The notes below the pieces were generated by a model, which made no database searches, had not been told where the DNA came from, and worked only from the letters and a program-made list of their open reading frames with translations. This document shows, in pieces, positions 32,762-43,736 of a DNA stretch of 64,000 nucleotides; the stretch's first letter is position 1; the number at the start of each line of letters is the position of its first letter. Source of the DNA: Senecio squalidus (taxonomy: Eukaryota; Streptophyta; Magnoliopsida; Asterales; Asteraceae); the NCBI GenBank assembly GCA_910822075.1, contig CAJVGC010000589.1, forward strand, positions 7,944,357 through 8,008,356. The letters are read 5' to 3'. Position numbers and translations under genes: made by a program.

Positions 32762-34026
32762 TGTGACGTCCCGTCAATTTGAGGTACTTGAGTTACCGTC
32801 ATTATTTATATTTTATTCGCAATTGATTTCGACCCTTGTATTTTGCTTGGTTTTGCTCACGATTTACTGTTATTAAGTATCGGGTTTTCTGTATTTTCAA
32901 ATTAGTCCCCGAGACGTAATAATTTTATTTTATCTAAGTGCCAATTAGTTAGTATCCTCACAATTATAAGTTAGAAGATTTATGCCCAATTTGTCGGATA
33001 TCGTAACCTTTGTACTCGAAATATCGTGCTTTTGCTCTTGTTTACTCCTTTACCGAAATCGTGCGAAACTCGAAATCGAAAGTGAAAATATAATATTAAA
33101 TGAACCTAATATAAAGTAAATTAAAGTATGAACTTTCCTAAGTTCATCGCAAAAAGAATCGGGATCTTTCGGCGAACGAAACTACTTAACGATCGCGTAA
33201 ACGAAAAGCAGAAAAGTCTGGATTTTGGTCCAGTGCGCAGCACTAACCTGCTGGACAGATTTTTTTGTTGTTTTGTGTGAGTCATTTTTGCATGGCTTGT
33301 GAGTGGGCACTTTGTCCAAAACGTGCACAAGTCTGAAATGGGGCAGAGAAGTCTCCCTAGAGGCCATAACTCACCTCACAAACTCATTCTGATCATTTCC
33401 CTTTCACCTACAAACCCATTTTCTCTCTCCCTTTCTTCCTTCATCCATGCAAACTTCTCTCATTTTCTCCCTAAACAAAACTCATTTCCAGAAGTTTGAA
33501 GCTAGAAAAAACCACATTTAAAGAGGGTTTCAAGATACAAAGTCATCTCTAACAACTTCCTTTTGGTTCCTTTGGTTTTTGGTAAGGTTTCTTTAACCAT
33601 TTCTTCATTTTTCTTCCATTTCTCTTCCATTTTTCTCTTCTTTTGTTAGAGATTCTAACACCATCTATTTTCTTTTGCATTCCAAGTTATTTTCTACCAT
33701 ATTACTTTTCATTTGGGAAGATCCATCTAACTTTTCTCGAAGAGAAACCCCTTTGATCTTGGTAAGTAATCTTTTGACCGAAATCTCTCCAAAACGTTAA
33801 TTTTTCTCTTTGCATGCAAGGATCTAGACCAATGATGGTTTTATTTTGTGTTTTGGAGCTGTGATTTTCCTATCATCTCACGACCAAAAAGTTACTTTCG
33901 GGTTTATCTTCTCAAGCTTAAGATTATTGCGGTTGTATTTAAGTAAAATCGACATTTTCCCATATTCATCTTTTTATGTATTCCGTTATTATTTTCCTTG
34001 TATATTTCGGTTATTAGCCTTGAAAA
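32762..34026 (+). mobile_element. Partial Tekay-2 LTR, unit 1 (first 1,265 bp)
   Basis: Starts TGTGACGTCCCGTC and is nearly identical to 53,566-54,830. It stops at the AAAA junction. It carries the AGTGC-GCA-GCACT palindrome near 33,231-33,243. Non-coding; short open stretches here are fortuitous. Confidence 0.93.
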
Positions 34027-37000
34027 GATTTAGGTACCCACTTAAAAATGGGTCCTTTTTTTGTTAGCAATTGTAGGATTAAATAATAAATCAACAATTT
34101 CATTGTATTTAAAGCCAAAGTCAAACATTGTTTTCAAACATCGTTTTACAAGTTTCGAATTAACAAACGACAAATTGTTTTGCATGACATTTTTATTACA
34201 AATTTTATTTTCAACTTTAAACTCTTGCTTCTTCGGCCCCCCTTTTTTCTTATTTCATTCTTTTCAATCTTTTGTTTCCAAATGCCCGTTACTTTTTCTT
34301 TCCTTGGCACTGAAAACTGGAAACGTAATTAGCAATCACTTATGATTGTGTAACTACCCTGTATTGCTTTGAAACTTTGGAAGTCACGTTTGACGGTCTA
34401 ACTACCTTAGTTTGATTTGCAACTTTGGTAGTCACGTTTGACGGTGTAACTACCTTAGTTTGCTTGGAAATTTTAGGAGTTACTTGCTTGGTTTTTGTGA
34501 AAAGATTATCAAATGAAGCATCAAAAGTTTCTTCATAATCAAACCATTCATCCATGTCATTTGATTTAAAATCACGTTTAGTTTCCAAATTTTTAATGTC
34601 TCGTTTATTCTTAACTTTTTGAAATTTGACATGTTTTGGAGATTTACATGTAAAATTTGTCTTTACCAAATCTTTCGTTTTGATTGAACTTTTAAACGAA
34701 CCATTTTCCATTGATTTTTACGTGGAATGAATCTTTGGAGATGGAGTTTTAAAAATTTTATCATTAGAAATAATTGGTTTAGACACATTTAGTAAATTAA
34801 TTTGTTTTTGCAAAAGATCAATGGTTTGTTCTTTATCATTTAACGCCTTTTGATAAAACATTACTTTTCGATCAAATTGTGTTTTCGGGACGTGAGCATT
34901 CGAGGACATTGGCACATTTGAAATGGACTTGACATGTTCTTGTAGAATGCATACCCTTGTCCACAATTTCCCATACTCCAATTTTTCGTTTGCAAGCAAT
35001 TTCACATTTGTGTTTGCTTTTCTCTTAAGTTGAAAATTTTTCAATTCAATCGTTTCAAAATGAGTTTCGTATTTTTCCATAAAAATTGTTCTTTCCAGTT
35101 CATTTAAAATTGTTATGTCAAAAATATAAGCTGACAACTCTTCTAAATGTTGTTCGAGAATCAACGTTGGTGTATAATATAACACTTTTGAAAGTTGTAA
35201 ACTCACATTTTGTTGATTGGAAAACGTAGGAATCGCATTTGTGGATTTCAAATCATTTGTTGAGGTTTGTATGTGTTAGGAGAATCTTGTTCAAAATATT
35301 TATTATTTGTTCCATAATACTCAAAACTTGTTTGACATTTGTTCCCCCGTTTTCTCTCTGCATCCTCACAAGAATTTCCTTCCGAAATTTCTTCCTTTGA
35401 AGCATTAGTAAAAACTAACCTATCAATGTTTGCTCCTAATTTGATGAAATCAAAATTGTAGAGAGAGAAACACTTTGATATAGCTCGTTTAAGCAATTTC
35501 GGATTTTCAACAAATATGTTTTCATCAAAACCAAGACCATCTTTTTTATGTAAAAGTTTAATTGTTTGGGTCATGTTTAAATGAATCATTTGGCCCGTTT
35601 GTCCTCGTTTGACAAATTCCAATTCTAAATCTTTCAATTTTGAACATAATTCGAAATTTTCTTTGGAAATACGTTCAACTTCACTTTGGTGGAAGCTACA
35701 ATCATTTATCAATTGTTGACATTTGAGAGTCGCTTCACACACACTTTCATTCATGTTTTTCTCATTCATCTTTTGACTCAAAACTTCGTCCTCAAGTTGT
35801 TTAATGTGAATTTTCGAGCTTGAAAATTCAGAAACGTATTTTTGATTATTTTCAATAAGTTTAGAATTTTTAGTTTCAAGATCTTTAATTGTTTCACGTT
35901 TACCACGAAGTTTTGACTCAATAAGTCTCATTTGAAAAATTCAAGTTTCCATCCTAACCGAATCATAGACATATTGATATACCTCATCTTCGTCAGATTC
36001 CTCGAAGTCAGCATCAGCCATCAACGATATGTGAGCGAAATGGGCACTTGCTTGTTCCTCATTGTCGGAATCGCTCATCCAGTGTGCATCCTCAGTAAGG
36101 AAAGCTTTCCCTTTTTCTCCTCCAGATTCTCTTCTCTTCTCAAATAACATCTTCTTTCTGTAATATTCCGAATTCTTTAACACTTTCATCTTACAATATA
36201 TAGCAAAATGCCCCGGCTTCATACACTTGAAACAAATTACCGTCCACTTATCCTTTGTTTTATCTTTGTTCGACTTATCTTGAGTGATTTGAGTGGTTAA
36301 TTGTTGAACTTAATTGTGTGGAGCTCTAGTGTGATTGTATGAAGAACGACCCCGATAATTATTGTTGTTCTGAGATCTTTGAGATGATTGAAACCGTTGA
36401 CCATTAGACCTTCCAAATTTTCGCTTTTGAACCATGTTCGAAAGTAAAGCAATCATTTGAGAAAATTCTTCCTCAGAGTCTTCATCATAATTTACGGTTT
36501 GATTTCCTTCCATTTCTTCATCTGGGAAAGATACAGAGTATTTGGAAGATGGTTTAATTTTGTGAAGAAACGCCTTTGATTGGGACGGTTTCTCACTCTT
36601 TGAGGATTTCTTCGATATTCAAATAATCTTGTTCAATACGAGTGCTAATGGATCATCTTCCTTCTTTGACTCAGTCTTCATTTCTTCCGTAAGTTCTATA
36701 ACCTTTTCTTCATTTTGCATAAGACATTCAAACACTTCATGAACTGGCGTTGTTTGAATGTTGATGTTTTGCTTCAGATTAGATGCGAAACGTTTCCAAA
36801 CTGGTTTTAGCGTATTCATGAAATTCACATTTGCTTCAGGATGAGTCTTTACAAATCCATTTTCCTCAATTCGTTAAGTAACCCACATAAGCGATTCTAG
36901 GTTTGTTCAAGCATTTCACCATCTTGTGCTTTAAATTCTTCAAACTTATACATCGCTCCAATAATCTTAATACTTTGAAACGCTTTACTTCCTTGAAGTT

Positions 37001-38590
37001 GTTTGGTTAACTCATCGAACATCTCCTTTGCGGTCTTATGACTATCAATATTCATGAAGTTGTCATTTGGAGTGGCATTCATGATGTGTGATCTTGCTAG
37101 ACGATTTGCATTGTGATAATTCTTTTCATCATTCGCCATTTGATTAAATAGATTCGGGTTGTACTATTCCTTTCCGTTCCATCTTCATTAATTATCTTCA
37201 CCATTATCTTCACTTGACCATTCTTGATAAATTCTAACATTTTTTCACCCAATTCTTGTCGTTCGATGAAGTCCAAAAACCTTGCTCTCCATTGCTCATA
37301 ATCACCACGAAAAAGAACAGGAGGTCAAGTGTCAGATCCAATTGACATTTGATCTCTTGACGCTGTGACGTCCCGTCAATTTGAGGTACTTGAGTTACCG
37401 TCATTATTTATATTTTATTCGCAATTGATTTCGACCCTTGTATTTCGCTTGGTTTTGCTCACGATTTACTGTTATTAAGTATCGGGTTTGTTGTATTTGC
37501 AAATTCGTCCCCGAGATGTAATAATTTTATTTTATCTAAGTGCCAATTAGTTAGTATCCTCACAATTATAAGTTAGAAGGTTCATGCCTAATTTGTCGGA
37601 TATCGTATCCTTTGTACTCGAAATATCGTGCTTTTGCTCTTGTTTACTCCTTTACCGAAATCGTGCGAATCTCGAAATCGAAAGTGAATATATAATATTA
37701 AATGAACCTAATATAAAGTAAATCAAAGTATGAACTTTCCTAAGTTCATCGCAAAAAGAATCGGGAACTTTCGGCGAACGAAACTACTTAACGATCGCGT
37801 AAACGAAAAGCAGAAAAGTCTGGATTTTGGTCCAGTGCGCAGCACTAACCTGCTGGACAGATTTTTTTGTTGTTTTGTGTGAGTCATTTTTGCATGGCTT
37901 GTGAGTGGGCACTTTGTCCAAAACGTGCACAGTTCTGAAATGGGGCAGAGAAGTCTCCCTAGAGGCCATAACCCACCTCACAAACTCATTTTGATCATTT
38001 CCCTTTCACCTACAAACCCATTTTCTCTCTCACTTTCTTCCTTCATCCATGCAAACTTCTCTCATTTTCTCCCTAAACAAAACTCATTTCCAGAAGTTTG
38101 AAGCTAGAAAACACCACATTTAAAGAGGGTTTCAAGATACAAAGTCATCTCTAACAACTTCCTTTTGGTTCCTTTGGTTTTTGGTAAGGTTTCTTTAACC
38201 ATTTCTTCAATTTTCTTCCATTTCTCTTCCATTTTTCTCTTCTTTTGTTAGAGATTCTAACACCATCTATTTTCTTTTGCATTCCAAGTTATTTTCTACC
38301 ATATTAATTTTCATTTGGGAAGATCCATCTAACTTTTCTCGAAGAGAAACCTCTTTGCTCTTGGTAAGTAATCTTTTGACCGAAATCTCTCCAAAACGTT
38401 AATTTTTCTCTTTGCATGCAAGGATCTAGACTAATGGTGGTTTTATTTTGTGTTTTGGAGCTGTGATTTTCCTATCATCTCAAACTTAAGATCTTGCGGT
38501 TGTATTTTGGTAAAATCGACATTTTTCCCATATTCAACTTTTTATGTATTCCGTTATTATTTTCCTTGTATATTTCGGTTATTAGCCTTG
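34023..38590. repeat. Tandem unit 2 of 3
   Basis: A 4,568-bp unit, same structure as unit 1. Copia-B part 34,023-37,363; Tekay-2 LTR part 37,364-38,594. Both ends are AAAA junctions. It differs from units 1 and 3 by private substitutions, and its LTR part lacks about 30 bp near 38,470-38,490. Confidence 0.93.
34027..37363 (-). pseudogene. Copia-B gag, coiled coil and linker (unit 2)
   Basis: Minus-strand counterpart of 29,425-32,761. The coiled-coil segments here are longer uninterrupted frames (35,931-35,248 and 35,251-34,718) than in unit 1. The knuckle reads CFKCMKPGHFAIYC (Arg to Ile between the conserved residues), and a frameshift near 36,615 splits the capsid segment (36,828-36,619 and 36,513-36,310). 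The gag N-terminal segment is 37,139-36,897. It is cut by the LTR piece at 37,363. Confidence 0.85.
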
Positions 38591-38594
38591 AAAA
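37364..38594 (+). mobile_element. Partial Tekay-2 LTR, unit 2 (first 1,231 bp)
   Basis: Starts TGTGACGTCCCGTC and ends at the AAAA junction. Near 38,490 it reads 'gatcttgcgg', as in the Tekay-2 3' LTR at 62,889, while units 1 and 3 read 'gattattgcgg'. Confidence 0.92.
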
Positions 38595-39349
38595 GATTTA
38601 GGTACCCACTTAAATATGGGTCCTTTTTTTGTTAGCAATTGTAGGATTAAATAATAAATCAACAATTTCATTGTATTTAAAGCCAAAGTCAAACATCGTT
38701 TTACAAGTTTCGAATTAAAAAACGACAAATTGTTGTGCATGACATTTTTATTACAAATTTTATTTTCAACTTTAAACTCTTGCTTCTTCGGCCCCCCTTT
38801 TGTCTTTACTTCATTCTTTTCAATCTTTTGTTTCCAAATGCCCGTTACTTTTTCTTTCCTTGGCACTGAAAAGTGGAAACGTAATTAGCAATCACTTATG
38901 ATTGTGTAACTACCCTGTATTGCTTTGAAACTTTGGAAGTCACGTTTGACGGTCTAACTACCTTAGTTTGCTTTGCAACTTTGGTAGTCACGTTTTTCGG
39001 TGTAACTACCTTAGTTTGCTTGGAAATTTTAGGAGTTACTTGCTTGGTTTTTGTGGAAAAGATTATCAAATGAAGCATCAAAAATTTCTTCATAATCAAA
39101 CCATTCATCCATGTCATTTGATTTAAAATCACGTTTAGTTTCCAAATTTTTAATGTCTCGTTTATTCTTAACTTTTTGAAATTTGACATGTTTTGGAGAT
39201 TTACATGTTAAATTTGTCTTTACCGAATCTTTCGTTTTGATTGAACTTTTAAACGAACCATTTTCCATTGATTTTTACGTGGAATGAATCTTTGGAGATG
39301 GAGTTTTAAAATTTTTATCATTAGAAATAATTGGTTTAGACACATTTAG
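38591..39349 (-). pseudogene. Copia-B linker, unit 3 (part left of Tekay-1)
   Basis: Minus-strand linker homologous to 29,421-30,170 and 34,023-34,775, including the KQTKVV-type repeats (39,189-38,896). It has a short deletion near 38,695 and an extra base near 39,054 that shifts the frame. Interrupted at 39,349 by Tekay-1; bases 39,345-39,349 (TTTAG) are the left target duplication. Confidence 0.85.
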
Positions 39350-42113
39350 TGTGACAACCCGCGAAAATCCAGGTTCACACCGACTAAATTCTTTTAACAC
39401 CATTACTCAACTTGTATATGTTTTGATTTATTTACGACCGGTAGGTCAACCTATACATAAATGATACTGGTTAACCACGTCAAAAACATATACGGATACC
39501 GGGATTAGGTATACGGGATCAAATATTCACATAAAATAAACATTTTTACAACAATAATTCTAGTCCAATATTTCATGCATAAAATCATGATTTATGCATC
39601 AACTTTGCATGTATGGAACTTTGCATGCATATATATATATATATATCAAATACACAACTTACACAAAACACCCTAAGCATACAAGGACTTCACTTAGGAC
39701 CCTAGAGTTTGCAAAAATGACAATTTAAATAATCACCTACAAGTTGTTTGTTTCTTGCTTGACTAGTTAAATGAGTTGGTGGTGTCACATGGGTTTAGTC
39801 ACTTACACACTTGACCATTTCACTATTGAACTCAATAGACCATACCTCCCATGTGCTAGCACTCATGACTCCACTCTCTCCTTTGGCTATAAATACTAGA
39901 CCCCTTCCATCCATTTCACTTGCTCATTCACCAACAAGTGAAAAACTCTTCTCCCTCCCTCCTTGCTCTTTAAATTTTGGCCAAGAGAAGAACCAAGAAG
40001 AAATCACCAACACACATTCCATACATCAAAAACCTAGTTCTAAGATTTGATCATAAGGAAGAAACATCAAGTCTTGCATTCATATACTCTTAGGTATGTC
40101 CTAAAAACTCTCTTCATGCAACATATTTACATACTCATTTGTCATAAAACTTATGCATTTCATACAACAACTTAGCATAAACAAAGAAAAGTTAAGTTAT
40201 TTTGTTAACCGGAAACTAACACCGACTTGTAGACACTTTTTAACCATCTTAACCAAATGTTTTGGATAAACCATTTTAAACAAAATATACTTCTATGTTT
40301 TATGAAGATTTAGACATAAAAATCATAATTTTTGGATATGTTTAAGTATTTTAAAAGTATTTTACGCAACAACATACGTTTCAGCTACATAAACTGTCTA
40401 CACGGACTGTTTTTGGGAAATCTGGGAAAACGAACACTAAAACATAATAGGAGACCTCAACTATGTTAAATTTAACTCAAAAACGAACGTTTCAATATAA
40501 GATTCGTTAAAAACGGATAAATATCGAGCAAGATATACCATTTTGAAGTTTGACCTAATTCCTTGACCCCCAAACTGCATACCAGCGGACCTTTTATTAA
40601 AACTGGGAAAAATGGTTTTGAATTATGACATGAGACCTGTGGCATTTGAAAGATAAATCAAATGTCTACATTTCCATAAAAAGAACACTAAAAACGGATA
40701 AACGACCAAGGAGTTATGATATTTTCAAGTTAGCATGTACTTTGAGAAAACCTTAAAACCTACTGTTATTATTTCTGTTATAAATATCAGTAGACTTTCA
40801 ATCTGGTTTCAAGGCCTAAACCATTTGAAAGGTACTTCAAACGTGGTCGTTTCTATATAAGATTCATTAAAATCGGATAAGAAACGGGCGAGATATGCAA
40901 CTTTAAAGTTGGGTAAAACTTAAAGATACTTGCTGAGTTTTTTATAAACTTTTATAAAAACTAACTTTTAAAACCAACTCGATAATAATAGCGATAACAC
41001 AATACTAGGGAGCTTTGTATGCAATGATTCCATCTCGATATTTCGTAGTGCCGAGCTTGTTGGATTTACGATTTAAAGTGTCCTAGCTCCGCATGCGATT
41101 ATAGAATGGTCTTGTATATAATGGCCCGAACGGTGTTAGTTTATTATTATTAAACCTTAACCCTACCTTATTCATACATATACATACTTTTTTCATGTGC
41201 ATTGGACTAGAATATAAAAACCTAAATTCCAAAACTTAATAGGTCAAAGTTAGACCTACCTGATTCTCGAATTTGAGACTCCTACGTGTTGGCTTACACA
41301 CACTGCCTCATTACTTTTAGCTGGCTTGCTAAGGTGAGTTCATAGCCCCGCTTTTTACTTGTTTTATACTTGGGGTGAGATACATGCTCTTTTACTTATG
41401 GACACAAGTACTTAAAACCTTTACTAGTTGCCTAAGTTACCACTAAGCCAAAGGAAATTCCCCTATCATGAATCGTTAGTTAAGGACTTAAGCGCGATTG
41501 TATTGGATAGATCTATTAGGGTTTGACAACCCTCACCCAACGGCTAGACGATGTAACCCACGTCTACCACAACTAACTCGTGGACTCGAGTAGGGTGCTT
41601 TACTTTTGAAACTATATATGTTATTTGGCTATAACATAGGAACACTTATGGGGGTAAGGAACTTTGTTACGCTTCGATGTCATGAGCTTAGGTGCAACTG
41701 TAAGACTTTACTTAAACGGAAATCTTGTGGTCCACTTTATTACTAAACTAAACCTATGAATTCACCAACTTTATGTTGACTTTAGCATGTATGTCTCAGG
41801 TGCTTAGTCGAAAGGGCTTTCGACGGAGGGATTTTGGGATATGACAGAGTCGCATATTTCAAACTCACGCATTTTGGGAGATTTCCCTTGCATTACTTAT
41901 TTTCTTTTAAGTTATGTAATGTAAATCTTTGTTTTGTGAACTCTGGTAACATTTTCCCTTAATCATGAAAAACTCTGATTTTCAATATCAATTAATGTAT
42001 GTTTTTCTTTAAAACGACTCATATAGAGGTCGTTCGCCTATATATCATTGCTATCTGGGACCCATGAAGTCAACACCTCGAGTCTCGAGAACACGAGATT
42101 TGGGGGTGTGACA
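39350..42113 (+). mobile_element. 5' LTR of Tekay-1
   Basis: A 2,764-bp LTR from TGTGACAACC to GGTGTGACA. The element spans 39,350-50,989 (11,640 bp) with target duplication TTTAG on both sides (39,345-39,349 and 50,990-50,994). Compared by eye with the 3' LTR (2,769 bp), the visible differences are a 6-bp indel near 41,155, a 1-bp indel near 41,651 and two substitutions near 41,817 and 41,967. This implies a recent insertion. It contains a TATA box and a short TA run at about 39,630-39,646. Confidence 0.96.
39888..39895 (+). promoter_or_regulatory. TATA box of the Tekay-1 5' LTR
   Basis: TATAAATA about 540 bp into the LTR, followed by a C/T- and A-rich stretch typical of plant transcript leaders. 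Probable start of element transcription. Confidence 0.65.
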
Positions 42114-42116
42114 GAT

Positions 42117-42128
42117 TGGTATCAGAGC
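42117..42128 (+). other. Primer binding site of Tekay-1
   Basis: TGGTATCAGAGC begins a few bases after the LTR end; it matches the initiator methionine tRNA complement exactly. Confidence 0.95.
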
Positions 42129-42257
42129 TCTGGTTATAGCGAACCAGGTTGCATAGTAAATATCCTGGTCTATAACTGAGCTTTAGAACTTACTGCTTCC
42201 GCACTACTTACTTATATTTTACATAGAAATGCTTACACTTTTGGACCTTGTCACAGT

Positions 42258-43466
42258 ATGTCTACTCCCTACTACGTTATACTTTCTGATTCTGAGGATG
42301 ACTATCCTCCACATACACCTACTGCTCCAGATGCCGACTCGAGCGTCGATATGGACATCTCATCTACCTTAGGATCCCCAGTTATACCATACGACGGATA
42401 CGATGGCTTCGAGAGCGAGCATACCACCACCATTATCTACCTATCCGACACGGATTCGGACGAAGAGATGTATACCCACACGTCCGTGCTAGGCACGCCT
42501 TCTACTCAGTATGACGGATTCATCCCGGAGGACGAACCTTCCGTTCTTACTCCTATTGTCGAGCCTACTATCCATGACACTCCTACTCTCCGAGCTGACT
42601 CGGGATACACTCCTACTCCCGAGGGATTTGTCTACCCTGAGACGGAGGAGGAGGAGGAGGAGGAGGAGGAGGAGGATCCCCTTGAGGATGACTCCGACAC
42701 CGCCTCTTCCGATACTTTCACTACACCTCCTGCCACTATCCCAGCCATGGAGTCCCACCGCTACATTCATGCTCACATCTCCGGGGGAGGAGGAGCCCGC
42801 ACTCGTTTGACCGCACGGAAGTCAGTTCCCATCCTTCCTACCGCACCTCACATATACCACCCTCACGTCGTTGCAAGACGTACTCCACCTACTCCCGACA
42901 GTACTGTCGTCAGAAGGGACTACCATGATGTGGCCGTAGTTACTACTACACCTACCACCACACCCATTCCTACTACTACTACTACTCCCATCATCACTCC
43001 CATACCCACCACCACCACTACACCTCAGCAGGACCACGACTACCAATATCAGGATTGGATACGTTCTACCCTCCAAACTTGGAGGCAGGCGGAGAGAGTA
43101 CCCAGTACCTATGAGATAGGGGAGTCATCTACTGCCCCCGGTCCAGTCCCGATTTCTTCCATTCTGGTAGCGAGACTAGCGCGCTTAGAGAGAGAGCAGA
43201 GGATGCTTGAGCAGGATTTCGGGAGTTATAACTCTTGGAACACTGCTAACATCAGACAGAGCTTCGACATGGTTCGACATGACGCATCCTTAGCGGAGCG
43301 GGCAGCAGAGGCTACACATGCGCGTGTCATGCATACACGTGGCGACTTAGCCACTCTGACATCTCGTCTTGAGTCATCAGAGAGGCGCATTGCCGAGTTA
43401 GAGGAGATGGTTCGGCGACTGAGTGGTGCATCTACCAGCACGAGACCTGGTCATCCACCTAGATAG
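42258..43466 (+). CDS. Tekay-1 extra ORF upstream of gag, 402 residues, function unknown
   Basis: Intact ORF between primer site and gag, in the same frame as gag-pol but separated by stops and 270 bp. The N-terminal third is acidic and Ser/Asp/Tyr-rich (ILSDSEDDYPPHTPTAP). An acidic run of mostly Glu lies near residues 128-141, encoded by a GAG repeat. A Thr/Pro-rich low-complexity region spans about residues 230-255. Residues about 300-392 are Arg/Glu/Leu-rich with heptad-like spacing, predicting a coiled coil (ARLARLEREQRMLEQDF). It has no known domain, signal peptide or membrane helix. Similar leader ORFs are recognisable in Asteraceae gypsy elements. The start is the first ATG after the primer site. 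A role in gag assembly or as a gag fusion made by splicing is speculation. Confidence 0.75.
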   Translation: MSTPYYVILSDSEDDYPPHTPTAPDADSSVDMDISSTLGSPVIPYDGYDGFESEHTTTIIYLSDTDSDEEMYTHTSVLGTPSTQYDGFIPEDEPSVLTPIVEPTIHDTPTLRADSGYTPTPEGFVYPETEEEEEEEEEEDPLEDDSDTASSDTFTTPPATIPAMESHRYIHAHISGGGGARTRLTARKSVPILPTAPHIYHPHVVARRTPPTPDSTVVRRDYHDVAVVTTTPTTTPIPTTTTTPIITPIPTTTTTPQQDHDYQYQDWIRSTLQTWRQAERVPSTYEIGESSTAPGPVPISSILVARLARLEREQRMLEQDFGSYNSWNTANIRQSFDMVRHDASLAERAAEATHARVMHTRGDLATLTSRLESSERRIAELEEMVRRLSGASTSTRPGHPPR

Positions 43467-43736
43467 GATAGTAGCATTTTAAACCTTCCATGACAGGTTG
43501 TGTCTGGGTTATTTTCTTTTGTACTTGAACTAAAATGGGTGTTCTATAAACCCATTCTTTTGTTGTATTTCCTTCGAAATCAATGTATTCAAGTTATATA
43601 AATGAAATATTGGTTTTAATCTACTTATTCTATTGTATGACTTGTGTTTGGTATGATTGCATATTTATTACTGCTTATATGTCGTGTATGTGTGGTTGAT
43701 GCTATGTTTGGTTTTTATTATTTGTTTTGAAGAATT
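43467..43736 (+). other. Spacer between the extra ORF and gag in Tekay-1
   Basis: AT-rich 270 bp with stops in all frames. It could be an intron or a reinitiation spacer; no convincing splice pair could be settled by eye. Confidence 0.6.

Larger units (their letters stand above)
29421..34022. repeat. Tandem unit 1 of 3 (Copia-B piece plus Tekay-2 LTR piece)
   Basis: A 4.6-kb unit consists of Copia-B linker and gag (29,421-32,761, minus strand) followed by the first 1,265 bp of a Tekay-2 LTR (32,762-34,026, plus strand). Its right end joins unit 2 at AAAA (34,023-34,026), shared by the LTR sequence (TTGAAAATGG at 54,823-54,832) and the Copia-B sequence (TTAAAAAGAT at 29,418-29,427). Unit 1 is the only copy whose left flank is the natural Copia-B continuation. 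Confidence 0.93.

Noticed and set aside
29421..38590. Units 1 and 2 as independent Copia-B insertions
   Set aside because: They lack LTRs, primer site and target duplications, and share identical junction points with Tekay-2 LTR sequence, which fits local duplication and not separate insertions.
39811..40050. 79-codon open stretch present identically in both Tekay-1 LTRs (also 48,682-48,921)
   Set aside because: Identical only because the LTRs are nearly identical. It sits at the TATA box and leader, with no domain; an LTR-encoded peptide cannot be excluded but nothing supports it.
42489..43076. Minus-strand open stretches with Leu or Gly/Ser runs opposite the Tekay-1 leader ORF
   Set aside because: Shadows of the GAG and ACC repeats of the plus-strand ORF.
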